NCBI RefSeq assembly: GCF_016859285.1 | Contig: NC_053422.1 | Coordinates: 18,925,501-18,989,500, forward strand | Source of the DNA: Xiphias gladius | Taxonomy: Eukaryota > Chordata > Actinopteri > Istiophoriformes > Xiphiidae | Direction: 5' to 3' | Length of the DNA: 64,000 bases | In this document: piece by piece, positions 1 to 12,119 of the stretch | Numbering within the stretch: position 1 is the first letter of the stretch | Layout of the letters: each line of letters starts with the position of its first letter | Notes under the pieces: model-generated | What the model was told of the DNA's origin: nothing | The model's database searches: none | What the model saw: the letters and a program-made list of their open reading frames with translations, nothing else | Position numbers and translations under genes: made by a program

Positions 1-109
1 CACCAGCTACGGCATGAAAATGCTGTTTACATGTAAATTCATCATAAAAATTCATCATCATAATTGCAAAAAGTCACACTTTTACTTATGAGATTCTAAG
101 GGAATGTTG

Positions 110-235
110 CAGGTAATTCTTCTGTACTTTTACCTAAATAAGATTATGAATGCAGGAATTTTACTTGTAGCAGAGTATTTCCAAATTGTAATATTGCTAC
201 TTAAGTAAATGATCTGCATACTTCTTCCACCACTG
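110..235 (-). repeat. Dispersed teleost repeat, partial copy (family A)
   Basis: The segment ends in a motif of the form ACTTCTTCCACCACTG and contains repeated ACTTTTACTT / AAGTAAA words. Related copies occur at 47106-47490, 50866-51010 and 52480-52640. Sharing these words in several places marks a dispersed short element. I cannot name the family with certainty. Confidence 0.6.
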
Positions 236-2654
236 CCCTTCTTCTTCCCACCCCATGTTTCCTGCCTGTATCAACACTGTCACTATCCAATAAAGGCAAA
301 ATGAGTAAAAGAATAAAATAAAAGCAGCTACAGATAATGAATAAGTCCAAAGAAAACATGGTATTGTTTGCTGATTCCCCTGAACATGGTTGCCTTGAGA
401 AAACACAAAACCCTTTGCATGCGAAAAATGTTACTAAACTGCACCTATTCTGTGTGGAATTTTAAAAAAAACCAATTCGGTTTACCCACAGCGTTTCTAA
501 ATTGCCTTCCACACAACAGTCAGCAAACAGAAAGAAGCAGAGAGAGCAAGGTGAAGGCACAAAAGCAGCACAGTACAAAGCAAAAAGGCAGAGAGAGACA
601 GAGCTTGATAAGTGCTCTTAAGGCAGACACCCACAATGATAGTAAATTAATCATTGTTCAGGGAAATGGGAGACCTGGTCCAATTTACAGGAGATTTATA
701 GGTAGGAAATCAAATGTCACAGCATATCAATTAGCCAAAGTTACACCTCTGCAATCCAATGTGCAGAAACAATGACTCCTGAGAAGGTAATGTATAGGGT
801 GGGGGGGTTCTAAAACAATTTACTATAATTTGGAATTGCATTATTCAATTAGCTATGAATCACTTTAGCTCACATGTGATTCTAATAATGGCAATTGAAA
901 GTTTGTTTTGATTTGTGCTCTCTTATCAATGACTACGGCAGAAAGGAGAAATTTACAAATAGCACCTCTTTAGCTGAGACCAAGCAGCCATCATCTTCCA
1001 ACAGCTTGTTGAAGCCACAAGCCTCAGCCCACCACTCAGCTCTCCATGGTAAAATATAAGTGTGCCTATTCCTCCTGCAAAACTCTATCATCTGGCAGGA
1101 AAAGCCTCTAAATCTTGTTATAAGCTGGGAGAGGATAGAGTGGCACACCATTTATGAACGCTGCACTGAAGCCTAGGGGATGTTATAAGAATTATTCCCT
1201 CACTTTTCAATGCCAAAAAAAACCAATCATGACAAAACTGGTTTTAATTTTCACAGGCTTTAATGTTATGTTGTCTGCAACAAGGCAGCAGATACAGAGG
1301 TAACTCTTATGTCAAGTTTGACCTTTACCTCAGGGCTGCCCGACCTCTTCTTCCCACAAAAACAAACAACGACAAATGAAATTTGATAGAGGACATAGCC
1401 TAAAGCAACTCATCATATATACACTAACTATGCTTAAAAATGGGTCGAAATTATGGGAGATGCATGTGCCTAACTATTCCAGTCCTGAATTATCTGCTTC
1501 TCAAAGTCATTGTGTCTGCTGCTTGGATGAAAAGCGTGGCAAACATGCTTAGGCTGAGCCCTCCGTCGCAGGCCTTATGAGGGTTACTTTGAATGTCTCT
1601 CTCTCTCTCCGATTTCACTATCTTATATTCTAACAATGGAAAAATGACTTCCCGGGAGAGAGCGAAGGAGGATGCTTAATTTGAGATCAATAGTCGACAG
1701 AGAAACTATATAAAGCTATACATACAAAACACAAAATACAATTATTCAACCAATATGAAGCTATTTTATGTTTCAAGTTCAAGTTCATCAGGACACTGGT
1801 ATTTAGTGTTATTGATTTATGGCTTGGCAATGCTGCCCTTCAGTGGCAGCTGACTAGAATCACTTTTTCCTACACACGAGTGTAGGAATGAAACTGATCG
1901 TGCTGAGGAGACAGAGACTGTGATGCAGTGACAGTAAGGACAGAATCAGCTTAGAGAAATATAACAATAGATCGTCACCTTCTCATAGTAATCACCGTCA
2001 TGCTGAAAACATTTCACAGTGATGAAATACCCTTTTCTGATATCCATAAGTCATTCCTCTCTATTATTTCCTTCCACAATACCAAGTGAAAACCAACAAT
2101 TACTCAGCGTCTGTCGGCGTAGGCTCATATTATGAAACACCGTACCTCTCTGTAGGTCAAGTGCATGCAAATGTCAGGTTTCATCCAAAAGAAATAAAGA
2201 CAGATGTTTTGTGGCACTTGCCCGAAAACTAATCTAAGTTGGCGATCCATCAAGCCCCTAAGTTTCAGCCCTGCTCACTGCACCAGTTTCATCATCTCAA
2301 GCTTCAAGGACGAACTGATCCGAAGGCTACCTCTGGTTCATTGCTTCAGAGATCAAAGTGTCTACATATGAAAAGACGGAAACTAAGGTTGGCTTTGAAT
2401 GTTGAAAATGTAGAAACCACAGTGCCACATTCAATCTTGTTAAAGCATTGTCCTCAGCTGGCTTGTTGGCAACATAAATGTCAAACTATTCCCTGAGTCC
2501 AGCTGAGTGACACGTGTTTAGAGTTTTTGATGGTGTTGTACACAGAGCGGTGCTGGCCTCACCGTGACATTGACTCTCTTCCAGGCCTGCTACCCTACTG
2601 TTGAGCCTGACAGGGTCCAGATGCAATTAAATATAATTATATAATATGGAGTCT

Positions 2655-3190
2655 GCAGTGTTTCTCACAGGATTTTGTGAGACTGTGGTGGGTGGACCTC
2701 AGACCCTCTAGCAGGGTCCGGGGGCATCATACTGGACGTACATTTGAAAGTTAAATGCATCGATCTGGTGCACTTTGAGAGCAAAATTAAGAGGCTAGCT
2801 CTATGAGGAACTTTGTGCTCTTGTGACCCATTTTTTGCTCGAGTAGTAATTCAATCATAAACATATTACAAGGGCACCAACTGACTCGCAGACTCCATGC
2901 GGACTAGAAAAGTAGTATAATAACAACAAGGATGCAACTATGTGTCCTTAGCTGTCCGTGTGACTACCCGCAAGAGAGTATACTTGAGGCCTAACGTTAG
3001 GTAACTTAGCTAACGTTAGATTAACATTAACTGTTGATGATAACTTCCGTTATGCCGAGGCGACGGCGAAAACACTACGTTAGAGATTTTTTTGTTATTA
3101 TGAGAAGTGTAAAAATGCTTTTGGTTTAATACGAAACTGTGGCGGGTCAAATTAGACGCTACAGTCTAGGCGATAAATGGGAAACACTGC
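2655..3190. mobile_element. Degraded non-autonomous hAT-like element
   Basis: The left end begins CAGTGTTTCTC and the right end is GGGAAACACTG, giving inverted termini of about 10 bp that match except for one base. CAGTGTTTCCC termini are typical of fish hAT-type elements. The inside is non-coding and includes tandem-looking TAACGTTAG words near 2990-3025. A clean 8-bp target duplication is not visible; the flanks share only AGTCTG. Confidence 0.5.
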
Positions 3191-3699
3191 AGTCTGTTTA
3201 AGAACATAATATGCAATACTTTTCCACTCTTTGATGATATGATGAAATCATCAACCACTTGCCCTTTTTCAACAACAACACTGGGCAATATTTACCAGGG
3301 TTTTGAATCAATTCTTCACACAGGACCACCACTCCATGTGCCACCCACACAACAAAACAAAGTGCCAAACAAAGTACACCCATGAAAAATAGCGTGTCCA
3401 AAACCTAAAACACATAAAACACATGCAGAAACAATTTAAATTACATAAGTGACCACCTCTTCCCATTCACACTCACATAACAGAGAATCAATCACTGGAG
3501 AAGGTCACGAAATGTGTTCCTGCCTCAAAAGTGGTGAATAATAATCACGCAGCGTTGTGAACAACAAACAGATATCAAGAATTCTGGGAATATTCTCCTT
3601 CTCACAGCATCCTCTCATTATCAGCATTTCAAAGGGGGCGCAGCACCTCGCTTTGTCCATTGGGTGTCGCTCAGCTACTGCACCTGGTGCAGGCACACC

Positions 3700-3925
3700 G
3701 CCTCAACCTCCTGCTCCGATCGTCGTGGGCTCGTAATTGTCCCGGGCCAATCACAGCGGAGGGGGGCGGGTCTCCATTGTTACTACAGATACTCGAAGAA
3801 GTTTGTACCGACCTGCCGCTGCTGCACCTATGAGTCTCCACGTTAATGAATAGCCGCGGCCCGCGCGAGACGACCGAGCCGATTATGCCGAGATAAAGAG
3901 CGTCTGACTCGCGCCCCGTCTGATA
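3700..3925 (+). promoter_or_regulatory. eda: Probable eda promoter and 5' UTR
   Basis: This is a GC- and CpG-rich stretch directly upstream of the eda start codon, set in AT-rich surroundings. A CCAAT box lies at 3747-3751 and a GC box (GGGGGCGGG) at 3762-3770. No TATA box was recognised. The start codon at 3926 has A at -3 and G at +4, a good vertebrate start context. The transcription start site is not determined. Confidence 0.55.
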
Positions 3926-6900
3926 ATGGCATGCGATGGTTCACCCGCGGAGGATTTCCCGGACAAAGTGATGCCCAGAGCGGCTCCCTGCACGTGCACC
4001 AAGAAGTGCCGGAGTCGGAGCAGCGGTGTCGTCTTCCTGGGATTATTCCTGCTGTCGCTGTCTCTGCACGCTGTCACCCTCGTCTGCTATTTGGATCTGC
4101 GGTCCGAGGTCAAAAGGGAAATTATCCACCAGAAGCGGGACTCCATGTTGACACTTGCCGCGAGTGACCTGGCTGACCCGGCGGCGGTGCTCGCGCCCAG
4201 CCAGCCGCGACCGGACTCCGGCGGCAGCCGCGGCGGAGAGGGTCATGAGGTAAAAAAAAAAAGATCCAAGAAAAGAAAAAATGTACAAAAAAAAAAAAAA
4301 AGAAAGAAAAGAAAATGCATTGTTGTCATTCCTCGCACGGAGGCAGTTCGTGTTCATTCACCTCCGTTCAGTCCGCCCGTTCCCGTATCACGGTGTCAGG
4401 TTTTATGTCTGTGCTCTGTTATGGCATGTTTCTGGGCAACTTAGTTTACAGTAGCCTGCCACGACGTTTTGCCATCTCCGTTTCTACACAGGCGTGTTTT
4501 GAAATAGCGCTCCCGTGTGCGAGATTCCGCCTCGCGGACACGAGAGATGCACAAAGGTAGAAAACTTTAAGTATGTCACCTGGCCAGTGCCGAACACATC
4601 CGGGGTGGGGTGGTGGTGGTGGGTGGGGGGGGTTATATCAGGGAAGTTTTGGAGGTATGGTCCAAATTTTACCTTCATAAAACAAGAATCTGCTCTTCGA
4701 AAAAAAAAAAAAACAACAACAACCCACAGTTAAAGCCATTTTAGCTGTAAGCGAGTTATTTTTTCTTTAATCAAACCACACTGAACCCAATTTGTCTCCC
4801 CCTGAGGAGACAGGGGTACATGCTCCAAACTTAGGCGGGCTGCCCAGCTGCATTGACAGAGACAGGTCAGTCTGTGTGCCTGAGCAGGTGGACGGAAAAC
4901 TGAACTGGATCACCAGCAGGTGCAAAGCCCGGGGGCTGATGTAAATTCATCAGGACTTAGATGGGGGCAGTTGGTACTTGGAGCAGAGCCAGCCTCATCG
5001 CACATGTGTTTTCTTTTCTGGCAGCGGACTGATTGAATGTTCACTGTGTTGTCTGTGGCTTTGGCAACAGCCCACCCACCACCACCACCACCACCACACA
5101 CTCCCTAATTTCATCAGTACAAAGGGACCAAGTGTAGGTCAGTGCTCTGCATTGCTTGCTCAATTAGCTCATATGTCACCGGTTGTGTAACCTTTTCTTC
5201 GCATAGAAAAAGATCCTATGTGCAGGGGCACTGGCCGGACGTTCAGTTGTGCGGAACTGTCAACTGACTTGCCTCAGAGGAATTGAGGCGATTTAGGATG
5301 GAGGCATTTATTTTTCTGTAGGAATGAATTTCAGGATCCAGTGCTAGTATTGGGGCTTGCTCTGTATCATTTTCCTTTCACAAGTGGGAAGCGCAGCCTA
5401 TTCATTTAGTCCTCAGTGTGTCCTCTGCTAAGCTTATTTTAGATAGCCGTGGTTTCCCTGGTTAGAGCCGAGTGAGATGGGCCTGGTATTCAACCCAGAT
5501 GGTGACGCTTCATGAGGTGAAAGACTGTAGCCCAGCTGTAAATATTTAACAGCGCTGTGATGCTGTCCTTGCCAGATGTCTGCATTAAACAACTCTGATT
5601 ACACATCCCACAGTTTACATAGTTGGAGAAACAGGAGCATGTGGCATTTGGACGCTGCGGCCGCACTTGTTAGCTTTTCAGGCATTTCCTTTGAAGAATC
5701 CCTTTTGTAGAGCTAAAAATTGTTTATTGGATTTTTCACACAAGTCCTCTTCAAAGGCACTTCAGCAGCATCAGTGAAATTTGATGTGATGTGCAGGTAT
5801 ACAGACAAGTGTAACAGAACATGAAAAAGTCTTCCTCGAAAACAAAGAACAGCAAAAAGTAATCAGCTATAGGAACAAATATACAAACAATGTAGACACA
5901 CATCTGACATAGAGTGCACAGGCTTTGTCATCATATAATACCACTGTGTAACCACTGTTCAGATAGACTTATTCCGCTTTGTGGTTGAGTTTCATTTTTG
6001 AAAAATACAAGTGCTGGTGTTCCTCATCATGTAAAAATAGCTTTGCACACCAAATTTAGTTCATGTCAGATAGTTTTCAACTGGGCTGGTCAGTGTCGAA
6101 CATGAGTCATCCTTGGTAAACGGTTCAACCAATGGAAATCCAGACCTTTTTTTTTTTTTTTTCATAACTGTCTGAATGGAAAGGGAACTTTTGCTCAGTT
6201 GAGATCATGGTATCAAGGAGGATGAAGGTTCTTTTTAATTGGAAAAAAAATTGAAAAGGAAATGAGGATTAAGCTGTAAATTTGAAAACCTTCTCGTCAA
6301 TAGCAGCAAAGGTTTTATCTTTGTACTGGGCCAAGGTGCAAATGTTTTAATGAATAGGTTTGTTATGAAAAAAAAAACAAATAGTTCTGTATTTATTCTG
6401 GAGGCAAATTTAGTTTTAGTCTGGTGATATTGAATTTCAATTTTTGGTTCAGTATTATTTTTGATCAGATTGTAATCCATGTTATCCCATTTCTGTCTTG
6501 TACTCTAGCCTCCTCCCGTCACTTGTTTTACAGTCTATCACTTAAGTGGAGCAGTTAAGGCCAGTCATTTTGCACTGAGATTTAGAATTTGTAGATACAT
6601 ACCTGATCTGAAGGAAAGTGATTCTGGTTAAAACCCCCAAATAAGGATCCTTGCTCTACGAGCTATAATACTGCAAGTCCCTAATCAGTTTTCAGAATCT
6701 CTCTGTGAACAGAAGAGGGACTGCCTGTAACTTGGTTTGTGGGATGAAGTGAGGGAAATGAAATAAGGCAAAACAGCAAATGCTATCAGACCAAATTTGT
6801 GATAATATAACAGAATTTGAGCCCGTCTATACCAGACAGGGTGTCTAAGGAGCTTTTATTTTATCTGTTTTCTCAGATGTTGGCCCAGAAATAGAAACAA

Positions 6901-9900
6901 TATTGTCCTGTTATCTAAACTGGCAATTGAAAGGTTTATAGATCTTCAGAGGTTTACCTAGCAATAATACTCACTGTAACATTTAATTGAGGTCTTTGTT
7001 GGAGAAATTCACTCATTTCTGACATGCCATTAAACATTATGTACCACTTAACATCTCACACTCTTTCAGATCCTTGTAGTTGCTTCTTAATGAGAGCAGA
7101 TGATGTGGTCATTTATGATCTGGGTTTGGGAAGTGAACAAACAGTCGTCCCCTCATCAGCCTCAGTTGGTATGCCCTTGAGCAAGGCAGTAAATCCCAGC
7201 TGTCCAGCAGATCTGCGCAGTTCCCAACAGTAAAAAGCCCCTCCCAAGCGTGTGTTGCTCTAAAGTGCAAGGTACGCGTGTGATGCAGGGCATGACTGAA
7301 TAAGAGTGCCACTCACAGTCGGCCGACCTCAGTAAGGAAAGCATAATAAAATTCAATCCACAGAATTGTGTTAGCTCAGATAGCGTTTTATTCTTGAGCC
7401 TAATATTTTCCTTATAACCATTATATGAAATAATTTTCTCTGATGTATGCCTTCAAAGTCTCACAAAGAACAGATGCTGAAACATCTGGAGTCTAGTTAA
7501 CGGCTATTAAAAAAGTCAGTTTGATGGGACACAAAGTCCTCAGCAGCGTACATGCTCTGGGGTGCCGGAGTGGGCTGTCACCCTCATCTACTTTAATTGT
7601 GACCAATGCACGAGTGGTTAAAACAGCAGTATCGTGTAGAGATAGAGCGAGCCCACATATCAGGGCTTAATCGGTATGGCCACAAGTGTCATAAAAAGCA
7701 CAAGGCACAGGAGGTAGAAACTTCAGAGATATGAGGCAGCAAACTTTTCCATGCAGTATAAGACTGAACTGTCTCGACAGACAGACAAAGTAGACGCCCA
7801 GTAAAGATTAAGTCCAGAGTCGCAAACATGTACCAAAATGATAAATTCTCAAGGCATTCAGCTCGGCATCACCTTGCCAGCAAGTGTTGCAATAATCGGA
7901 ATTGTGACTGGCTGCTGACAGGCAACATTTCCCTTAGGCTGAGATCCACAGCTTTTTTAGATGACAATCTATGGTTGCTGGTATTAAATTACCCAAGTTA
8001 TGGTTTAAAACACATGGCCTTCCAGGGAGAAGCGTCTGATACTGGCTGATGTAGGGACACTCCTTTTTGGTGATATTCAAGAAGAAAACACGCCGTCCTT
8101 GTTTTGTCCAGGAGTGTGAATCACAGGAGTATCATGAGCCTTCAGCTCTCACACAGTATGCGTGCCATTAAAGTTAGTAATGCCTGTACAGCAGTGATGG
8201 GCACCCAGTCTGCACCCGGCACCCTCAGCCACCGGCCCCTCAGTTTCACCTCCTCAACTTTTGTACCCTCACATTCTCGGCCGCAATTTAGTGACTAAAT
8301 CTTGGAACAGCAGTGAAAGTTAGAGGCGCTATTGCAGCCAGGAGTATCTGTATCTGCGGAGAAAGTGTGAGCCAGAAGCAGGACTGAAGGCATGACGGTT
8401 TAAAAATATACTAGGTGTAGCTTTTATTACCATAATCAGCTTGAAATGTTACGAATGTCAGGGAATTTCAGTAGTATAAGCGCAGAAATGGGTAGAAATA
8501 CAAGCCATTGTATTAGTAAGTGCTAATAGGGCCAAAAAAGGAGTCTTGTGATAGAAAATTACACATCCCTGGGGTGACTGAATTTTAGTCATATCCTCAC
8601 AGAGCAACAGGGAATCGTGTCCTCTGAGCACAACAGCACTCCCAACGCTTTGAAGATTTGAAAGCCCTCTAATTAATAGCATTTTTCCCCCTTGTGCTGA
8701 AAAAGAATGGTTTACTCAATAGTTGGCACTTGGCATACATACCAACACGTTGTCATCCCGATTTACTGTAACTCTGCGTGCCTTTGAAGGGTACGAAGGC
8801 TGTAAATGTTGTAATGAAGTGAAATAAAGCAACCACGGGCGCAAAACCATTTCTCATAGTTGTATAGCGGGATACGTTTTTGTTTTTGTTTTTTTTTTGT
8901 GTGTGTGTTTTGTTGTTTTTTTTTTTTTTTTTTTTAAATCACTCTCTTGGCTTCATCTAAACCGCCAGCCGCACCAGTTTGGTAGTAGCCTAGCAGATTG
9001 CTTGTTTGTTTTTTGTCGCTGTGCTGGAGCTTAATCGTGGGCCAGAAATTGGCTGTTGAATCATGTTTGGCTGTCAGAACAGACGAAAGTGTAATGCCAT
9101 ATGCCTGAACATACACCCAGAATCCTTTGAGAGGTAAAAGCCCCCTATATGCCAACAGCTGGAGAGGAGATGTGGAGACACCTGCGCACCAAATGAACAG
9201 CAAACGTCGCTGCTCGCGGGAACATCTGGAGGTCTGTGTGTCGATAAACCATTCACACACATACTCCTCCGTCAGGCTGGAATTTCTGTGCTTATAAGGT
9301 CAGACATGGTTGGCAGCTGGTCAGGGATGTAGACTTTAACTACTTTGAGCTTGCCCAGCACGGCTGGCAGGGGGTGTTTGACATCATACAGGTCATCCTT
9401 CACCCCAAGGGGGAGTTCCCACATCTGAGACGAGGTATAGAAGAAACTCGAAACATAACTTTTCTTGTCTGTCTTTCAGTGGCTCTGCCTAGAAACCACA
9501 CAAAGAGGCACTGGGAGTTCACACTGCTTTCGGGAGAAGGAGATTTCTCGCTGTCGGGTTGGGGGGGGGTTAATACTATTTTTACTTGAGCATCACAGAT
9601 GGAAACATGGAATATGGAATCTCGTATCCCCAACTGGGGTAAACCCACCATGAAAAAAAGAGAGGTCAAAGTGTTTGTCACCAAGCGTGTCTGTCTCTTT
9701 CCTAGCAGAAAGACTGAATGATACATTGTTATTTATTATCTTTTGATCCATGCTAAGGTGCTGCACGTGTCACTGCTTTGGACATTTCAGTTAAACAAAC
9801 TCCAAGCAGATGTCCAGCAGAATACAAGCTGTCTGGTCGTCTGTCCTCAGCCATTGGGGGCCTTCATACCTCGCACTCTTACCATTATTTACGCTGACAC

Positions 9901-12082
9901 TCCAAAGTGTGACCGAAAGCGATCTTTTGTACTGCGAGGCATGACAAAAAAAGAAGGCTTTGGGTGGTCTCGTTGTGTTTCCAGTGCCGGGTTTCTCTGT
10001 CAACAGGGTTCGTGGAATCCTCCAAAGATGTGATCAGAAAACTGTCTGTTCAGAACAGACAGAAAGCGACTTTGAAAAATCTACGTTTTTAAATCCTGAA
10101 GCCTTAGTACAAAACATTTTGTTGTCAGAGCCAGTCACGTCTTGAGCGTGCTAGAGTCAGGTCAGCATGTCCTAAAGAGTTCATGTGAATGTAGGTCAAC
10201 CAGAACCAGTCACATAAGAACACAGGCATTTGGTTTGTCCCGCCACTTACTCGCCCATGGGAACACACCAACACTGTAGCATAGCTTTTCTCCTGTTTTT
10301 AGGCATGAGCTCAGACCAGCTCCATCAGATCCTTTTCTTCGACTCCGTTGTTTTGGCTTATTCAAGCTACCTCAGAAATGGGTTGGGACCAGGTGCCATG
10401 TGAATGGGTATTCCTCTCAGATTAACCACAATTCATGCCCTCCTTTTGTATAAAAAGGTGAATTTTGGAGCAGTCGTGACCAGGTGACTTTCCCAAACAG
10501 CAGAAACGCAGACAAAAGTGACTTGGGTTACAGGATGGTTTACAGCCCCAATGGGACAGACAATGACTTGGTCGCTAATGAATGTGCTGGCTAACAGTGT
10601 CTCACATCTTTTCAAATGCCCAAAGTTGTCTCGGTGCAAACATTATACCCCAAGGGTAGAAAGGCCACTCGTAATATGGGTTTTGCTCTCAAAAACTTGC
10701 ATCACTCATTGCTTTTGTTTGCCTCATGGAATCAATGTAAGGGTGGTCTTTGACTGGTATTAACATTCTGAGGAGAGTCTCTGTGTTCAAAGTGAATAAT
10801 CAGTCTTGAATTTTCTGATATCGGAATTTTTCCGTACTCATTAATATTTTCTTGTTTTTCACCAGGAGAGGTTACTGCACAGAAATAGCGACTCCCATGC
10901 CACAGAGGATAGCAGGGGCATAACTCAGCGAGCGAAAAGGAGTCCCGGCAAGCAGCCAGAGACAGGTACAGGCAGTGCTTTTGGGTTTATCGTCATGTAG
11001 GGTCTATTATCTTAACACCTTGACATAGATGTTTGCTGATATTTAAACGTTGTTATTTTTCAGGCTTTAACTTCAAATTCAGTACATTTAATGAAAAAAA
11101 AAAAAAACACAAACTATGCTCTGGTGCACCTGCATCAGTCTATTTTCTGGATATTTACTTGGCAACAGCCTGGTCAAGTACTGGGTACTGGTTTTTGTAA
11201 CTCTTGTTTGTTTGGAAGAGATTCAGTACAGTGTAAATTACAGGCTTATGGTGAGCTTAAGGCTGTTAAATTTTGAAAACAGTTTGTTAATGGTTTCTCA
11301 CTTTTCTGTGGAATAGATTTTTTTACTGCTCTGTGCTTACTTAACAAAGCAGTTCCACCACATAATGTTGCCGAGTTTATAGAGCAAGAGATTAAATGGA
11401 ATGGGACTGATTATTACTTGGATAGGAAACAAGGCCAACAAGGGTTTTAGGAGGGTTTCACCAATTTGAAACAGATAGCGAAGCCCACGTTGATTTCCCC
11501 CTGTCTCAAAATATCAGGTCCACGAAATATCTTTTGTATCTGTCAACTAAGCAGATTAAGGCTTTGGAATCCAGCTGTGTTATTGGTCAGGCCTGAACTG
11601 TCAGAAAATAAGACCAAAAAAAAAATCGCTTTTGAGAATTATGCAGTCCATTTAGAGAACCAGGTGGACATCTTTCATTAATTCCTCCGAAATTGATTTA
11701 TCGTAATCAATAGCTCCACAGAAAACCATATGGCCAATATATCTGAATTTGCTTTTGTAGTTTTTGTTTAGAATGTGAGCTATGCAAATAAAAAAGCAAA
11801 GCCTTTGAAGTTTCATGTCTGAGTGCAACAAGTGCAGCATGATCACAAGGCATTCCAATGTCTGTGGCGTGACACTGAATACTTGGGGGGAAGTTTAGTG
11901 ATTGTGTTTAAATTAGAAGAAAAAACTCACCTTTGAGACTTTCTACATAAATCAGTAAAGTCCCGAGCCTCTAAACACTAATCATTCCCAGGTCTCTCCT
12001 CTGCTCTCAGCGCACAGACAAAGGCTTTTGTAATCTCAGCCTTAGATGTGTGTTTTTGTGTGCATGTGTCGTGTGTATGTAC

Positions 12083-12119
<37 letters not shown>

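Larger units (their letters stand above)
1..3560. other. Upstream intergenic region
   Basis: No convincing gene was seen. The longest open frame (368-775, 135 aa) is low in complexity and resembles no family I know. The region is AT-rich, with a dispersed repeat at its left edge and a degraded hAT-like element at 2655-3190. Regulatory DNA for eda may lie here, but nothing in the sequence marks it out. Confidence 0.6.

Noticed and set aside
368-775. 135-codon open frame on the plus strand
   Set aside because: Composition is Lys/Gln/Ser-rich and ordinary for chance AT-rich DNA. There is no splice context, domain or family likeness.
9330-9430. Open stretch in eda intron 1 that reads like protein ([16 protein letters not shown])
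   Set aside because: It ends quickly in both directions, fits no eda phase and recalls no family. It could be a conserved non-coding element, but I cannot show that from one sequence.
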